Below, piece after piece: positions 1-5,547 of a stretch of DNA of 5,835 bases. The translations under genes were made by a program, and so were the position numbers. Numbering within the stretch: the stretch's first letter is position 1; each line of letters begins with the position of its first letter. Under the pieces are notes generated by a model. That model saw only the letters and a list, made by a program, of their open reading frames with translations, ran no database searches and was not told where the DNA came from. The stretch lies in contig QMSS01000091.1 in assembly GCA_003649715.1 (NCBI GenBank), forward strand, positions 1 through 5,835, written 5' to 3'. The stretch is from Thermoplasmata archaeon (GTDB lineage Archaea > Thermoplasmatota > E2 > DHVEG-1).

Positions 1-129
1 ATAATTAATTCCCGTTCTTTTATTTTAGCTGATTTCCCTGGTTTCATACATCCCATCCAAAAAGAGAATAGAATTCAACTATATCAATTTGTCCAGAAAC
101 TAAAGTCCTTTACTAAAGTAAGCATCTAA
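1..129 (+). CDS. Possible C-terminal end of an unidentified upstream gene (5' end outside window)
   Basis: Frame 1 is open from the window edge to a TAA at 127-129, giving 42 residues that begin INNSRSF and end FTKVSI. The composition is protein-like, with alternating hydrophobic positions and a basic, amphipathic end (LYQFVQKLKSF). I do not recognise a family. The general look is that of the last strand and helix of an alpha/beta protein, but no catalytic motif can be claimed. An open frame of this length in AT-rich DNA is only mildly unlikely by chance. A competing minus-strand reading also exists (ATG at 56-54, running off the left edge). Low confidence; more sequence to the left would settle it. 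Confidence 0.3.
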   Translation: MINSRSFILADFPGFIHPIQKENRIQLYQFVQKLKSFTKVSI

Positions 130-153
130 ACCGTCCGTTTTAAGTAGTTTGGC

Positions 154-180
154 TAAAATTTATTAACACAAAATATTTTA
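154..180 (+). promoter_or_regulatory. Candidate archaeal promoter (TATA-like) for the inositol operon
   Basis: An AT-rich patch contains two TATA-like elements: TTTATTAA at 159-166, preceded by an A-rich stretch (GGCTAAAA) that could be a BRE, and AAATATTTTA at 171-180. A start about 25 bases downstream would fall near 186-205 and give a leader of more than 200 nt before the ATG at 417. No better TATA-like sequence was seen between 280 and 400, which is why the long-leader model is preferred. Inferred by eye only. Confidence 0.35.
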
Positions 181-277
181 CCTGCTGAAGGTAAAAGGAG
201 GTGAGTGTTACGAACGTAAAACTCGCTTCATCCCGGGGAGGTTTAGAAAAAGGGGTTTAATAAAAAAACCTCTTTGG
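176..277 (+). promoter_or_regulatory. Structured leader: three consecutive hairpins, possible riboregulator
   Basis: Three perfect or near-perfect hairpins follow one another. The first is 176-183 with 189-196 (8 pairs, 5-nt loop). The second is 198-206 with 221-229, continued by 208-211 with 216-219 (13 pairs including two G-U, one internal G/A mismatch, tetraloop GAAC). The third is 233-244 with 266-277 (12 pairs, three of them G-U). The 3' arm AAACCTCTTT (266-275) can instead pair with AAAGGGGTTT (249-258; 10 pairs, 7-nt loop), so two structures exclude each other. An SD-like GGAGGTGA (197-204) is buried in the second stem and no ATG or suitably spaced GTG follows it. No known riboswitch family was recognised. 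The first hairpin overlaps the probable transcription start, so it may instead act as a DNA operator. Confidence 0.4.
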
Positions 278-401
278 AAAACATAGTCTTTTTGTCAGAC
301 CCTCCAGCTCCTATGGATATCCCACTTCTAACTTCTTGCTCGACCTGAAAAAATTGAGGCATAACTTTTTGTCACTTATCTGCCAAAACAAAAGGGAATA
401 G
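278..401 (+). other. Remaining leader before the inositol-phosphate synthase gene
   Basis: No ORF of note and no tRNA-like or CRISPR-like structure was seen. It contains GGATATCC (a short palindrome in the 310-325 area) and a pyrimidine-rich CCTCC at 301-305, which is complementary to the GGAGG of the ribosome binding site at 402-406. Confidence 0.3.
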
Positions 402-409
402 GGAGGTGA
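402..409 (+). promoter_or_regulatory. Strong ribosome binding site of the inositol-phosphate synthase gene
   Basis: GGAGGTGA matches eight consecutive bases of the complement of the archaeal 16S rRNA 3' end. It lies 7 bases before the ATG at 417, which fixes that start codon. Confidence 0.85.
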
Positions 410-416
410 GATAGCC

Positions 417-1520
417 ATGGGTAAGATCAAGATTGGTATTGTAGGAATTGGAAACTGCGCAAGTGCTTTGCTACAAGGTATCGAATACTATAAAAACAAA
501 AGCAGAGAAGATGCCATTGGATTGATGCATTGGGATATAAATGGATACAAACCATATGATATAGAAGTAGTCGCAGCCTTCGACATTGACCGGAGGAAAG
601 TCGGTAGAGATGTATCAGAGGCGATATTTGCACCACCTAACTGCACTACTGTGTTCTGCAAAGAGGTTCCCAGAACCGGTGTTGAGGTGAAGATGGGTAG
701 AATATTAGATGGTTTCTCTGATCATATGAGAAACTATGATGATAAATACACATTTGTTTTGTCTGATAAAAAAGAGATATCTGAGGAGGAATGCGTAAAA
801 ACATTGAAAGAATCAGGAGCTGAGATACTATTAAACTATCTACCAGTAGGTAGTGAAGAAGCAACAAAATTTTATGCTAGATGCGCATTGGAGGCTGAGG
901 TAGCATTTATAAACAACATACCAGTCTTTATTGCTAGCAATAGACAATGGGCTGAGAGATTCAAAGAAAAAAATCTTCCGATAATCGGCGATGACATAAA
1001 ATCACAGGTTGGAGCTACAATAACACACCGTGTTTTAGCAGATCTTTTTAGAAAAAGAGGTGTGAAACTGGAGAGAACCTACCAGCTAAACACAGGTGGA
1101 AACACAGATTTTCTAAACATGCTAAACCGAAGTCGACTCAAAAGCAAAAAAGAATCAAAAACAGAGGCTGTTCAGTCAATACTCGACGAAAGACTTGATC
1201 CTGAAAACATAACTATTGGACCAAGCGACTACGTACCATGGCAGAAAGACAACAAAGTCTGTTTTCTACGAATGGAGGGAAAACTGTTTGGAGATGTACC
1301 CATGAACATAGAGCTCAGGCTATCTGTAGAGGATTCGCCGAATTCTGCTGGAATAGTTATAGATGCAATAAGATGCTGCAAAATAGCTCTCGACAGAGGC
1401 ATAGGAGGAGTTCTATACTCACCATCTGCATACTTCATGAAACATCCACCAGAGCAATATCCAGACGACAAAGCCTGTCAGCTGGTAGAAGAGTTTATAA
1501 AAGGAATAAGAAACAGCTGA
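417..1520 (+). CDS. ino1: Myo-inositol-1-phosphate synthase (L-myo-inositol-1-phosphate forming)
   Basis: This enzyme (EC 5.5.1.4) converts D-glucose 6-phosphate to L-myo-inositol 1-phosphate by NAD-dependent oxidation, cyclisation and re-reduction in the cytoplasm. It is 367 residues long, the compact size of archaeal and actinobacterial forms. The N-terminus carries the NAD-binding glycine loop G10-x-G12-N-C-A-S. Family blocks follow in order: NNIPVFIASN (166-175), GDDIKSQVGAT (191-201), NTGGNTDFLN (226-234), the lysine-rich segment KSKKESKTE (242-250) and DYVPWQKDNK (271-280) of the catalytic/tetramerisation domain, and LRLSVEDSPNSAG (300-312) near the returning Rossmann part. The start is supported by the ribosome binding site 7 bases upstream. 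It is the first gene of an operon with the cytidylyltransferase that uses its product, 9 bases downstream. Its regulation may involve the long structured leader. No truncation or missing motif was seen. Confidence 0.95.
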   Translation: MGKIKIGIVGIGNCASALLQGIEYYKNKSREDAIGLMHWDINGYKPYDIEVVAAFDIDRRKVGRDVSEAIFAPPNCTTVFCKEVPRTGVEVKMGRILDGFSDHMRNYDDKYTFVLSDKKEISEEECVKTLKESGAEILLNYLPVGSEEATKFYARCALEAEVAFINNIPVFIASNRQWAERFKEKNLPIIGDDIKSQVGATITHRVLADLFRKRGVKLERTYQLNTGGNTDFLNMLNRSRLKSKKESKTEAVQSILDERLDPENITIGPSDYVPWQKDNKVCFLRMEGKLFGDVPMNIELRLSVEDSPNSAGIVIDAIRCCKIALDRGIGGVLYSPSAYFMKHPPEQYPDDKACQLVEEFIKGIRNS

Positions 1521-1529
1521 AAAAAAATT

Positions 1530-2894
1530 ATGAGTGCTATGAAATGTCTAATAATAGCCAGTGGAGAAGGAAAACGACTAAGAACAAGGGGTGATTCAAA
1601 ACCCCTAACACCTCTACTAGGAACACCTCTCATAGACCGAGTGATACTAACAGCTAAAAAAGCTGGAATAACAGACTTCTACATAGTAATAGGCTACAAA
1701 GCCAAAGAGGTACAAAAACATCTAGAAAAACTCAGTAGAAAGAGAGACATAAAAATAACTTGTATCCTAAACAATGAATGGAACAAGGAAAATGGGATAT
1801 CTGTCCTAAAGGCAAAGAATGCTCTGAAAGAAAACTTTTTACTGCTAATGAGCGACCATATATTCAATGAAGGTATACTAAAAAAACTGCTGAGAAAAAA
1901 AATAGACAGCAACCAGATTATACTAGCTGTTGACTACAACATCAAAAACACTCTTGTAGACACCAAAGACGCAACCAAGGTACTGATCAAAAACAACAAA
2001 GTGATAGACATAGGAAAAAACATCGATAAATACAATGCCTTCGACACTGGAATATTTCTATGCACACCCATCATATTCAGAGCAATAGAAGAAGGCATAC
2101 AAAGGGGAGATACATCTCTCACAGGTGGAATAAAGGTTTTAGCAGAGAAGAGAAAGGCAAAAGTGTTTGACATCAAATCAGACTACTGGATAGATGTAGA
2201 CAATGAAGACATGTTTAAAAAAGCTGAGAAGCACCTACTATCAACATTAAAAAAACCATCTGATGGAGTTATCTCCAGATATATAAACAGACCTATGTCA
2301 GCTAGGATAACAAAACAGCTTGTAAAAACAAACATCACGCCAAATATTATCTCATTTCTATCATTTATCCTCTGCTGCATAGCCGCATCTATGTTCCTAC
2401 TAAAAGGATACATATATCTGGCACTCGGAGGCATATTAGCTCAGCTGGCATCCATCATAGACGGTAGTGATGGTGAGGTGGCCCGATTAAAGTTTCAGGA
2501 AACAGATTTTGGAGCATGGTTCGACGCTGTTTTAGATAGATACGGCGATGCATTTCTACTTATCAGTCTAACATATCATACCATGTATTATCTCGATGGA
2601 AAAGACATTCCTCTATTATTTGGTTTTCTTGCCATTATCGGCACATTTATGAACAGTTACACAGCTGATAAATATGATGGTTTTATGAGAAAAAAGATAC
2701 CATTAGAAAGAGAGTATATTAGACTTGGAAGAGATACCAGGATCTTCATAATATTTCTACTAGCAATAATAAATCAGCCTATCATAGCAATTGTTTTAAT
2801 AGCAGTTTCTATGAATATAGAAAACGTTAGGAGGATAATCATCTTATATAGAAGAGAAAAAGAAGAACATACAACAGGAGGAAACTGTGGATAA
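1530..2894 (+). CDS. Bifunctional CTP:inositol-1-phosphate cytidylyltransferase / CDP-inositol phosphotransferase (IPCT-DIPPS type)
   Basis: A two-domain fusion of 454 residues. Residues 4-235 form a sugar-phosphate nucleotidyltransferase: the loop SGEGKRLRTRGDSKPL (11-26) with Lys24, MSDH with metal-ligand candidate Asp109, and YWIDVDNEDMF (219-229). Residues 245-440 form a membrane CDP-alcohol phosphotransferase with the complete signature D311-x2-D314-G-x2-A-R-x8-G328-x3-D332-x3-D336 and about six hydrophobic segments (roughly 272-292, 294-310, 338-355, 360-376, 403-418, 419-436). In Archaeoglobus and Thermotoga this fusion makes CDP-inositol and then di-myo-inositol phosphate phosphate, which a phosphatase finishes to the solute DIP. 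Context with inositol-phosphate synthase 9 bases upstream fits that pathway. An alternative is an inositol-lipid synthase using the same CDP-inositol. No good SD precedes ATG 1530. The family-typical start is Met4 (1539), just before KCLIIASGEG, and may be the true one. Confidence 0.88.
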   Translation: MSAMKCLIIASGEGKRLRTRGDSKPLTPLLGTPLIDRVILTAKKAGITDFYIVIGYKAKEVQKHLEKLSRKRDIKITCILNNEWNKENGISVLKAKNALKENFLLLMSDHIFNEGILKKLLRKKIDSNQIILAVDYNIKNTLVDTKDATKVLIKNNKVIDIGKNIDKYNAFDTGIFLCTPIIFRAIEEGIQRGDTSLTGGIKVLAEKRKAKVFDIKSDYWIDVDNEDMFKKAEKHLLSTLKKPSDGVISRYINRPMSARITKQLVKTNITPNIISFLSFILCCIAASMFLLKGYIYLALGGILAQLASIIDGSDGEVARLKFQETDFGAWFDAVLDRYGDAFLLISLTYHTMYYLDGKDIPLLFGFLAIIGTFMNSYTADKYDGFMRKKIPLEREYIRLGRDTRIFIIFLLAIINQPIIAIVLIAVSMNIENVRRIIILYRREKEEHTTGGNCG

Positions 2895-2940
2895 AAAAGT
2901 GTTAACATTCTATTTTTGAAAAAACTTCAGAGAATGTTAA
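2893..2940 (-). terminator. Hairpin between convergent genes, probable terminator
   Basis: TTAACATTCT (2902-2911) and AGAATGTTAA (2931-2940) form a perfect 10-bp inverted repeat with a 19-base loop. Read on the minus strand the stem is followed after three bases by TTTTTT (2898-2893), which suits the end of the dockerin gene transcript. On the plus strand it begins 7 bases after the stop of the cytidylyltransferase gene and could also close that transcript, but is followed by A rather than T. A T7 run at 3021-3027 on the plus strand is a further candidate stop for that side. Confidence 0.5.
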
Positions 2941-3026
2941 AAAAAAACAATATATCCTACAAAGGGGGAATAGTTTGTTTACATGCACTTCTACAACCGA
3001 ACTCTGATTCTACTAAAATATTTTTT

Positions 3027-5054
3027 TCAGCTACATCCTTCATCCATACAGTGTTGGTGATACCAGCAGTTAAGATCGTCTGGTGTCGGATCTGGACCGC
3101 ATTCTGGGAAGGGCTGCGGAAGCTGCGATGTAGGAAATAGATGTGTCAGTAGATATGATGCATCGGCTATATTCAATGAACCATCATCATTGACATCTGC
3201 TGCATCCATACATGGAAAATGGGGAATAGGGAAGAGATGGTTAATCAGATACACTACATCTGTTATTGTTATCACTCTATTTCCATCTATATCACCACGG
3301 ACAAAACTCTCATCTACAATGGTAACATTAAAACACCAGCTTTCACTCCAATCACTACATGTCGTCTCATTGCATGCTCTTACACGCCAGTAGTATCTTC
3401 CCGGTGTTAGAAACTGTTCTTTATCCAACTTATATTTTGGTACATGTATATTTCTCTCATATACCTCCGGGCTTCCAAAATATGGATCATCATCTATCAT
3501 AAGCTCGTAGCAGAGACCTGCTAAAAGGATTTCACAGTCATCAAAATGTATACAGTTAAGACAGTATATTAGATCCTCATGATCCCTAAGCAGTTTATCA
3601 CCTAAATAGTTACGATCCTCTCCATCTATAGTCGGCATTCCAATGTCAGTCATAAAAATGGTTACAGGCCGTGTTCTGTTGATTATCTCTATAGTAAAAT
3701 TTACAGTGCAATTACATCCAATACAACATCCACTTATCTCACCAAAGTTTTCACCATCTGCTATGCATTCCGTTATGCGATCATTCCATACTTCACAAGA
3801 CAGAAAGCGGAAGTTATTTGGACAATATTCCTCACTCCATTCATCAGTCAAATTGCTATAAAACCAAAAATGTAGTTTTATAATAGACTCATTTACTATT
3901 TCTCTCCACATAACATACTCTCCATCAGGATCACTGGGTACATGATGACTGAGATCCTCTCTAACTGGTACCCCTGTTGGATTAAAACTGTGTGTCCAAT
4001 TAAACTTTGGTACCGCTGTTTCGAGAGTACTACCATTAGCTGGACTTACCAAAAATGGTATAGTTGGTGATAAAATCCTCTCCATCTGAGGGGACTTATA
4101 AGAGAATGCCTTATCATCTCTCTTTATACCAACACTATCTGCATTATCAGAAAATAATACATCTCTGGACATATCACCTCCATGTACACCTATGAAAAAA
4201 TTTTCCAACTCATTTTTATCAGTATATCCTCTGAACTCTTTGTAAACAAAACCTTCTGTACTTATGTTGAATATCAAAAACATTGTTGGATAAGAAGAAA
4301 CATGGAAATCTTCAGCTAAAACAGCATACTCATCAACATTGATATAAACAAAATAAATCTTATCCACGTATCTTTCTTTCAACTCATCAACAACGTGTAT
4401 CTGTTTTTGACAATACTCACATAAGGGTGTGTAAAAAAACAAAAAAACAGGTTTGTTTTCTCTCAGATTATGATAAATAGTTTCATATATTTTTTTCTCA
4501 CCATGCTGTCCATTTTTGATTGGAAAACCAGATGATTCCCATGCATCAATTCCACCAGAGATATAGTAAACATGTTTAAAACCATGTTTTACTAAAATAT
4601 CACAGGCTTTTCTGCTAAATAAATCATCTTCGCTGTAAACAATAATTTTCCCATTTTTATGCCGTGCCAATGTTTTTTTGATACAACTGTCACATCCCAT
4701 CTCATATAGGGGGAAAGAAAATGCCTTATCTATATGACGAGCTGTGTATTCCTCATGGTCTCTAATGTCTAACAAAATGGTATTCTCACTGGAATCCATC
4801 CATATCTTAGCCTTTGATGCAGAAATCTCTGACCACTGTGCACCTATATCTTTTCCAAGAGTCGTAGCAGCAGAAAAATCATAGGTGTAAACTCCTACAC
4901 TATCCGTAGCTGAGACAACATTTTTTGTTATATCTTCATTTAGGTTTTTAGTCAGCGTAGCCGAGTTAGGAGCTATGAACATTAATAGTATGACAGCTAG
5001 TAGAGTAGCCTTCAAAAAAAACCTTACTATAGCTTCTCTATTTATTGTCATCAT
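3027..5054 (-). CDS. Secreted rhodanese-like / thioredoxin / Fn3-like protein with C-terminal dockerin
   Basis: A 675-residue exported protein. Residues 1-32 are a signal peptide (basic n-region R6, R11, K15; hydrophobic 16-28; cleavage likely after A32). Residues 74-178 match rhodanese (LLDIRDHEEY, GGIDAW), but the active-site Cys position is Ser141 (VYSEDD), so sulfurtransfer is probably lost. Residues 187-290 are a thioredoxin fold with C212-E-Y-C215 and cis-Pro256. Residues 331-580 resemble an Ig/Fn3-like domain (SPANGSTL at the start, YYWRVRACN near the end) with a long Cys-rich insertion. Fourteen Cys lie in 411-574, and the protein has about ten N-x-S/T sequons. Residues 586-642 are a type I dockerin: two loops with D588/D590/N592/D599 and D620/N622/D624/D631. 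There is no C-terminal anchor, so attachment to a cohesin protein is inferred. The substrate is unknown. Start chosen by GGAGG nine bases upstream. Confidence 0.85.
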   Translation of the reverse strand: MMTINREAIVRFFLKATLLAVILLMFIAPNSATLTKNLNEDITKNVVSATDSVGVYTYDFSAATTLGKDIGAQWSEISASKAKIWMDSSENTILLDIRDHEEYTARHIDKAFSFPLYEMGCDSCIKKTLARHKNGKIIVYSEDDLFSRKACDILVKHGFKHVYYISGGIDAWESSGFPIKNGQHGEKKIYETIYHNLRENKPVFLFFYTPLCEYCQKQIHVVDELKERYVDKIYFVYINVDEYAVLAEDFHVSSYPTMFLIFNISTEGFVYKEFRGYTDKNELENFFIGVHGGDMSRDVLFSDNADSVGIKRDDKAFSYKSPQMERILSPTIPFLVSPANGSTLETAVPKFNWTHSFNPTGVPVREDLSHHVPSDPDGEYVMWREIVNESIIKLHFWFYSNLTDEWSEEYCPNNFRFLSCEVWNDRITECIADGENFGEISGCCIGCNCTVNFTIEIINRTRPVTIFMTDIGMPTIDGEDRNYLGDKLLRDHEDLIYCLNCIHFDDCEILLAGLCYELMIDDDPYFGSPEVYERNIHVPKYKLDKEQFLTPGRYYWRVRACNETTCSDWSESWCFNVTIVDESFVRGDIDGNRVITITDVVYLINHLFPIPHFPCMDAADVNDDGSLNIADASYLLTHLFPTSQLPQPFPECGPDPTPDDLNCWYHQHCMDEGCS

Positions 5055-5063
5055 ATCCTAAGT

Positions 5064-5068
5064 CCTCC
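5064..5068 (-). promoter_or_regulatory. Ribosome binding site of the dockerin-protein gene
   Basis: GGAGG on the minus strand (CCTCC on plus) lies nine bases before the ATG at 5054-5052. A second in-frame ATG follows directly (5051-5049), but the spacing favours the first. Confidence 0.7.
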
Positions 5069-5143
5069 GATGTTGATTTTTTTTGATCCCCATACTTCAT
5101 AGGAGATAGCGTGAAGAGATACCAGGGTATAAAGATATAAATA

Positions 5144-5157
5144 ATTTTATATAAAAT
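5144..5157 (-). promoter_or_regulatory. Palindromic TATA element, likely promoter of the dockerin-protein gene
   Basis: ATTTTATATAAAAT is a perfect 14-bp palindrome whose core TTTATATAAA fits the archaeal TATA consensus on both strands. On the minus strand it lies about 90 bases before the ATG at 5054, with an A-rich BRE-like flank upstream, giving a leader near 70 nt. On the plus strand the same box would start a transcript near 5178, exactly where the first inverted repeat begins. Confidence 0.45.
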
Positions 5158-5177
5158 ATTTTTCTATAAGTTTAGGT

Positions 5178-5237
5178 GAATTCATCCATCAATTACTGTT
5201 AGAATCTGTAAAGATAAAAGAATACATGGATGATTTC
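5178..5237. repeat. Inverted repeat with 36-base loop (first of a tandem pair)
   Basis: GAATTCATCCAT (5178-5189) pairs with ATGGATGATTTC (5226-5237): 11 pairs with a single T/T mismatch. The loop is 5190-5225 and contains a small inner TTAC/GTAA pairing (5193-5196 with 5208-5211). It may be an RNA hairpin or a protein-binding dyad; no mobile-element termini or target duplications were recognised. Confidence 0.5.
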
Positions 5238-5242
5238 TTTAA

Positions 5243-5286
5243 TTATACCTCTATGATTTATTCGAACATTTACTTGAGAGGTATAA
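5243..5286. repeat. Perfect 10-bp inverted repeat (second of a tandem pair)
   Basis: TTATACCTCT (5243-5252) and AGAGGTATAA (5277-5286) are exact reverse complements separated by 24 bases, with the palindrome TTCGAA (5261-5266) almost at the centre. It begins 5 bases after the preceding inverted repeat, so the two form a compact 109-base structured block. Confidence 0.55.
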
Positions 5287-5428
5287 GTGGTTTAGATGGG
5301 ATCAACTCTTGTCGATAGAAATAGAATCTCATGTTTCGGAAGCCACCAGTCTTTTTGAACCTTTGTATGTTCTTAAAATTTTCATTATCAAATGTATTTT
5401 TTGTTATAATGTTTTCTCTACAATCGCA

Positions 5429-5457
5429 GTAGCATATTTATATAATGGTCATGCTAC
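5429..5457 (+). promoter_or_regulatory. Dyad bracketing a TATA-like box, candidate operator/promoter
   Basis: GTAGCAT (5429-5435) and ATGCTAC (5451-5457) are exact inverted repeats flanking TTTATATAAT (5437-5446). The dyad is centred on the box. GTAGCA recurs in direct orientation at 5509-5514. Such an arrangement fits binding by a dimeric regulator that blocks TBP, but a chance 7-bp dyad or an RNA stem-loop is also possible. Confidence 0.35.
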
Positions 5458-5474
5458 GAATATAAAAATATTGT

Positions 5475-5511
5475 TACCAAAAATCTTTTATACACGCATT
5501 TAGATTTGGTA
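5475..5511 (+). promoter_or_regulatory. Probable promoter of the membrane-protein gene, bracketed by a second dyad
   Basis: TTTTATAC (5486-5493), preceded by the A-rich CCAAAAAT as a possible BRE, would start transcription near 5515 and give a short leader of about 30 nt before the ATG at 5548. The box lies inside an exact inverted repeat, TACCAAA (5475-5481) and TTTGGTA (5505-5511), whose centre falls at the 3' end of the box. Confidence 0.45.
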
Positions 5512-5547
5512 GCACGAAAAATAAAAACTTGTTACTGAGTGATGGAA

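Larger units (their letters stand above)
5055..5547. other. Divergent intergenic region without a convincing gene
   Basis: Nearly 500 bases separate the minus-strand secreted protein from the plus-strand membrane protein. The only ORF of size (5309-5503, plus, TTG start, 64 residues) lacks a ribosome binding site and has low-complexity composition. The stretch instead holds a palindromic TATA element, two tandem inverted repeats and two dyads around TATA-like boxes, each listed separately. Between 5287 and 5428 I see nothing beyond AT-rich sequence and a T6 run near 5396. Confidence 0.5.

Noticed and set aside
1..56. Minus-strand start (ATG at 56-54, or at 47-45) reading MGCMKPGKSAKIKEREL off the left edge
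   Set aside because: It looks protein-like for 18 codons, but has no clear ribosome binding site or TATA box upstream and competes with a longer plus-strand frame; it cannot be decided inside this window.
201..260. GTG-initiated short ORF in the leader
   Set aside because: The GTG at 201 lies within the SD-like sequence itself and the GTG at 205 directly abuts it and stops after four codons; neither can use that site for initiation.
130..416. tRNA, C/D box RNA or known riboswitch in the ino1 leader
   Set aside because: No T-loop GTTCRANYC motif, no paired C (RTGATGA) and D (CTGA) boxes at suitable spacing, and no conserved core of a riboswitch class I know.
1238..1594. Plus-strand ORF of 118 codons overlapping the end of the inositol-phosphate synthase gene
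   Set aside because: It lies out of frame across two genes with complete, family-matching reading frames; its translation is Arg/Ser-rich and resembles nothing known.
5178..5286. Tandem inverted repeats considered as a miniature transposable element or CRISPR fragment
   Set aside because: The two repeats have different arm sequences, no flanking target duplication was seen, and there is no regularly spaced direct repeat.
5309..5503. 64-residue plus-strand ORF in the divergent intergenic region
   Set aside because: It starts at TTG without a ribosome binding site, is rich in Ile/Phe/Tyr as expected for translated AT-rich DNA, and overlaps the dyad/TATA elements.
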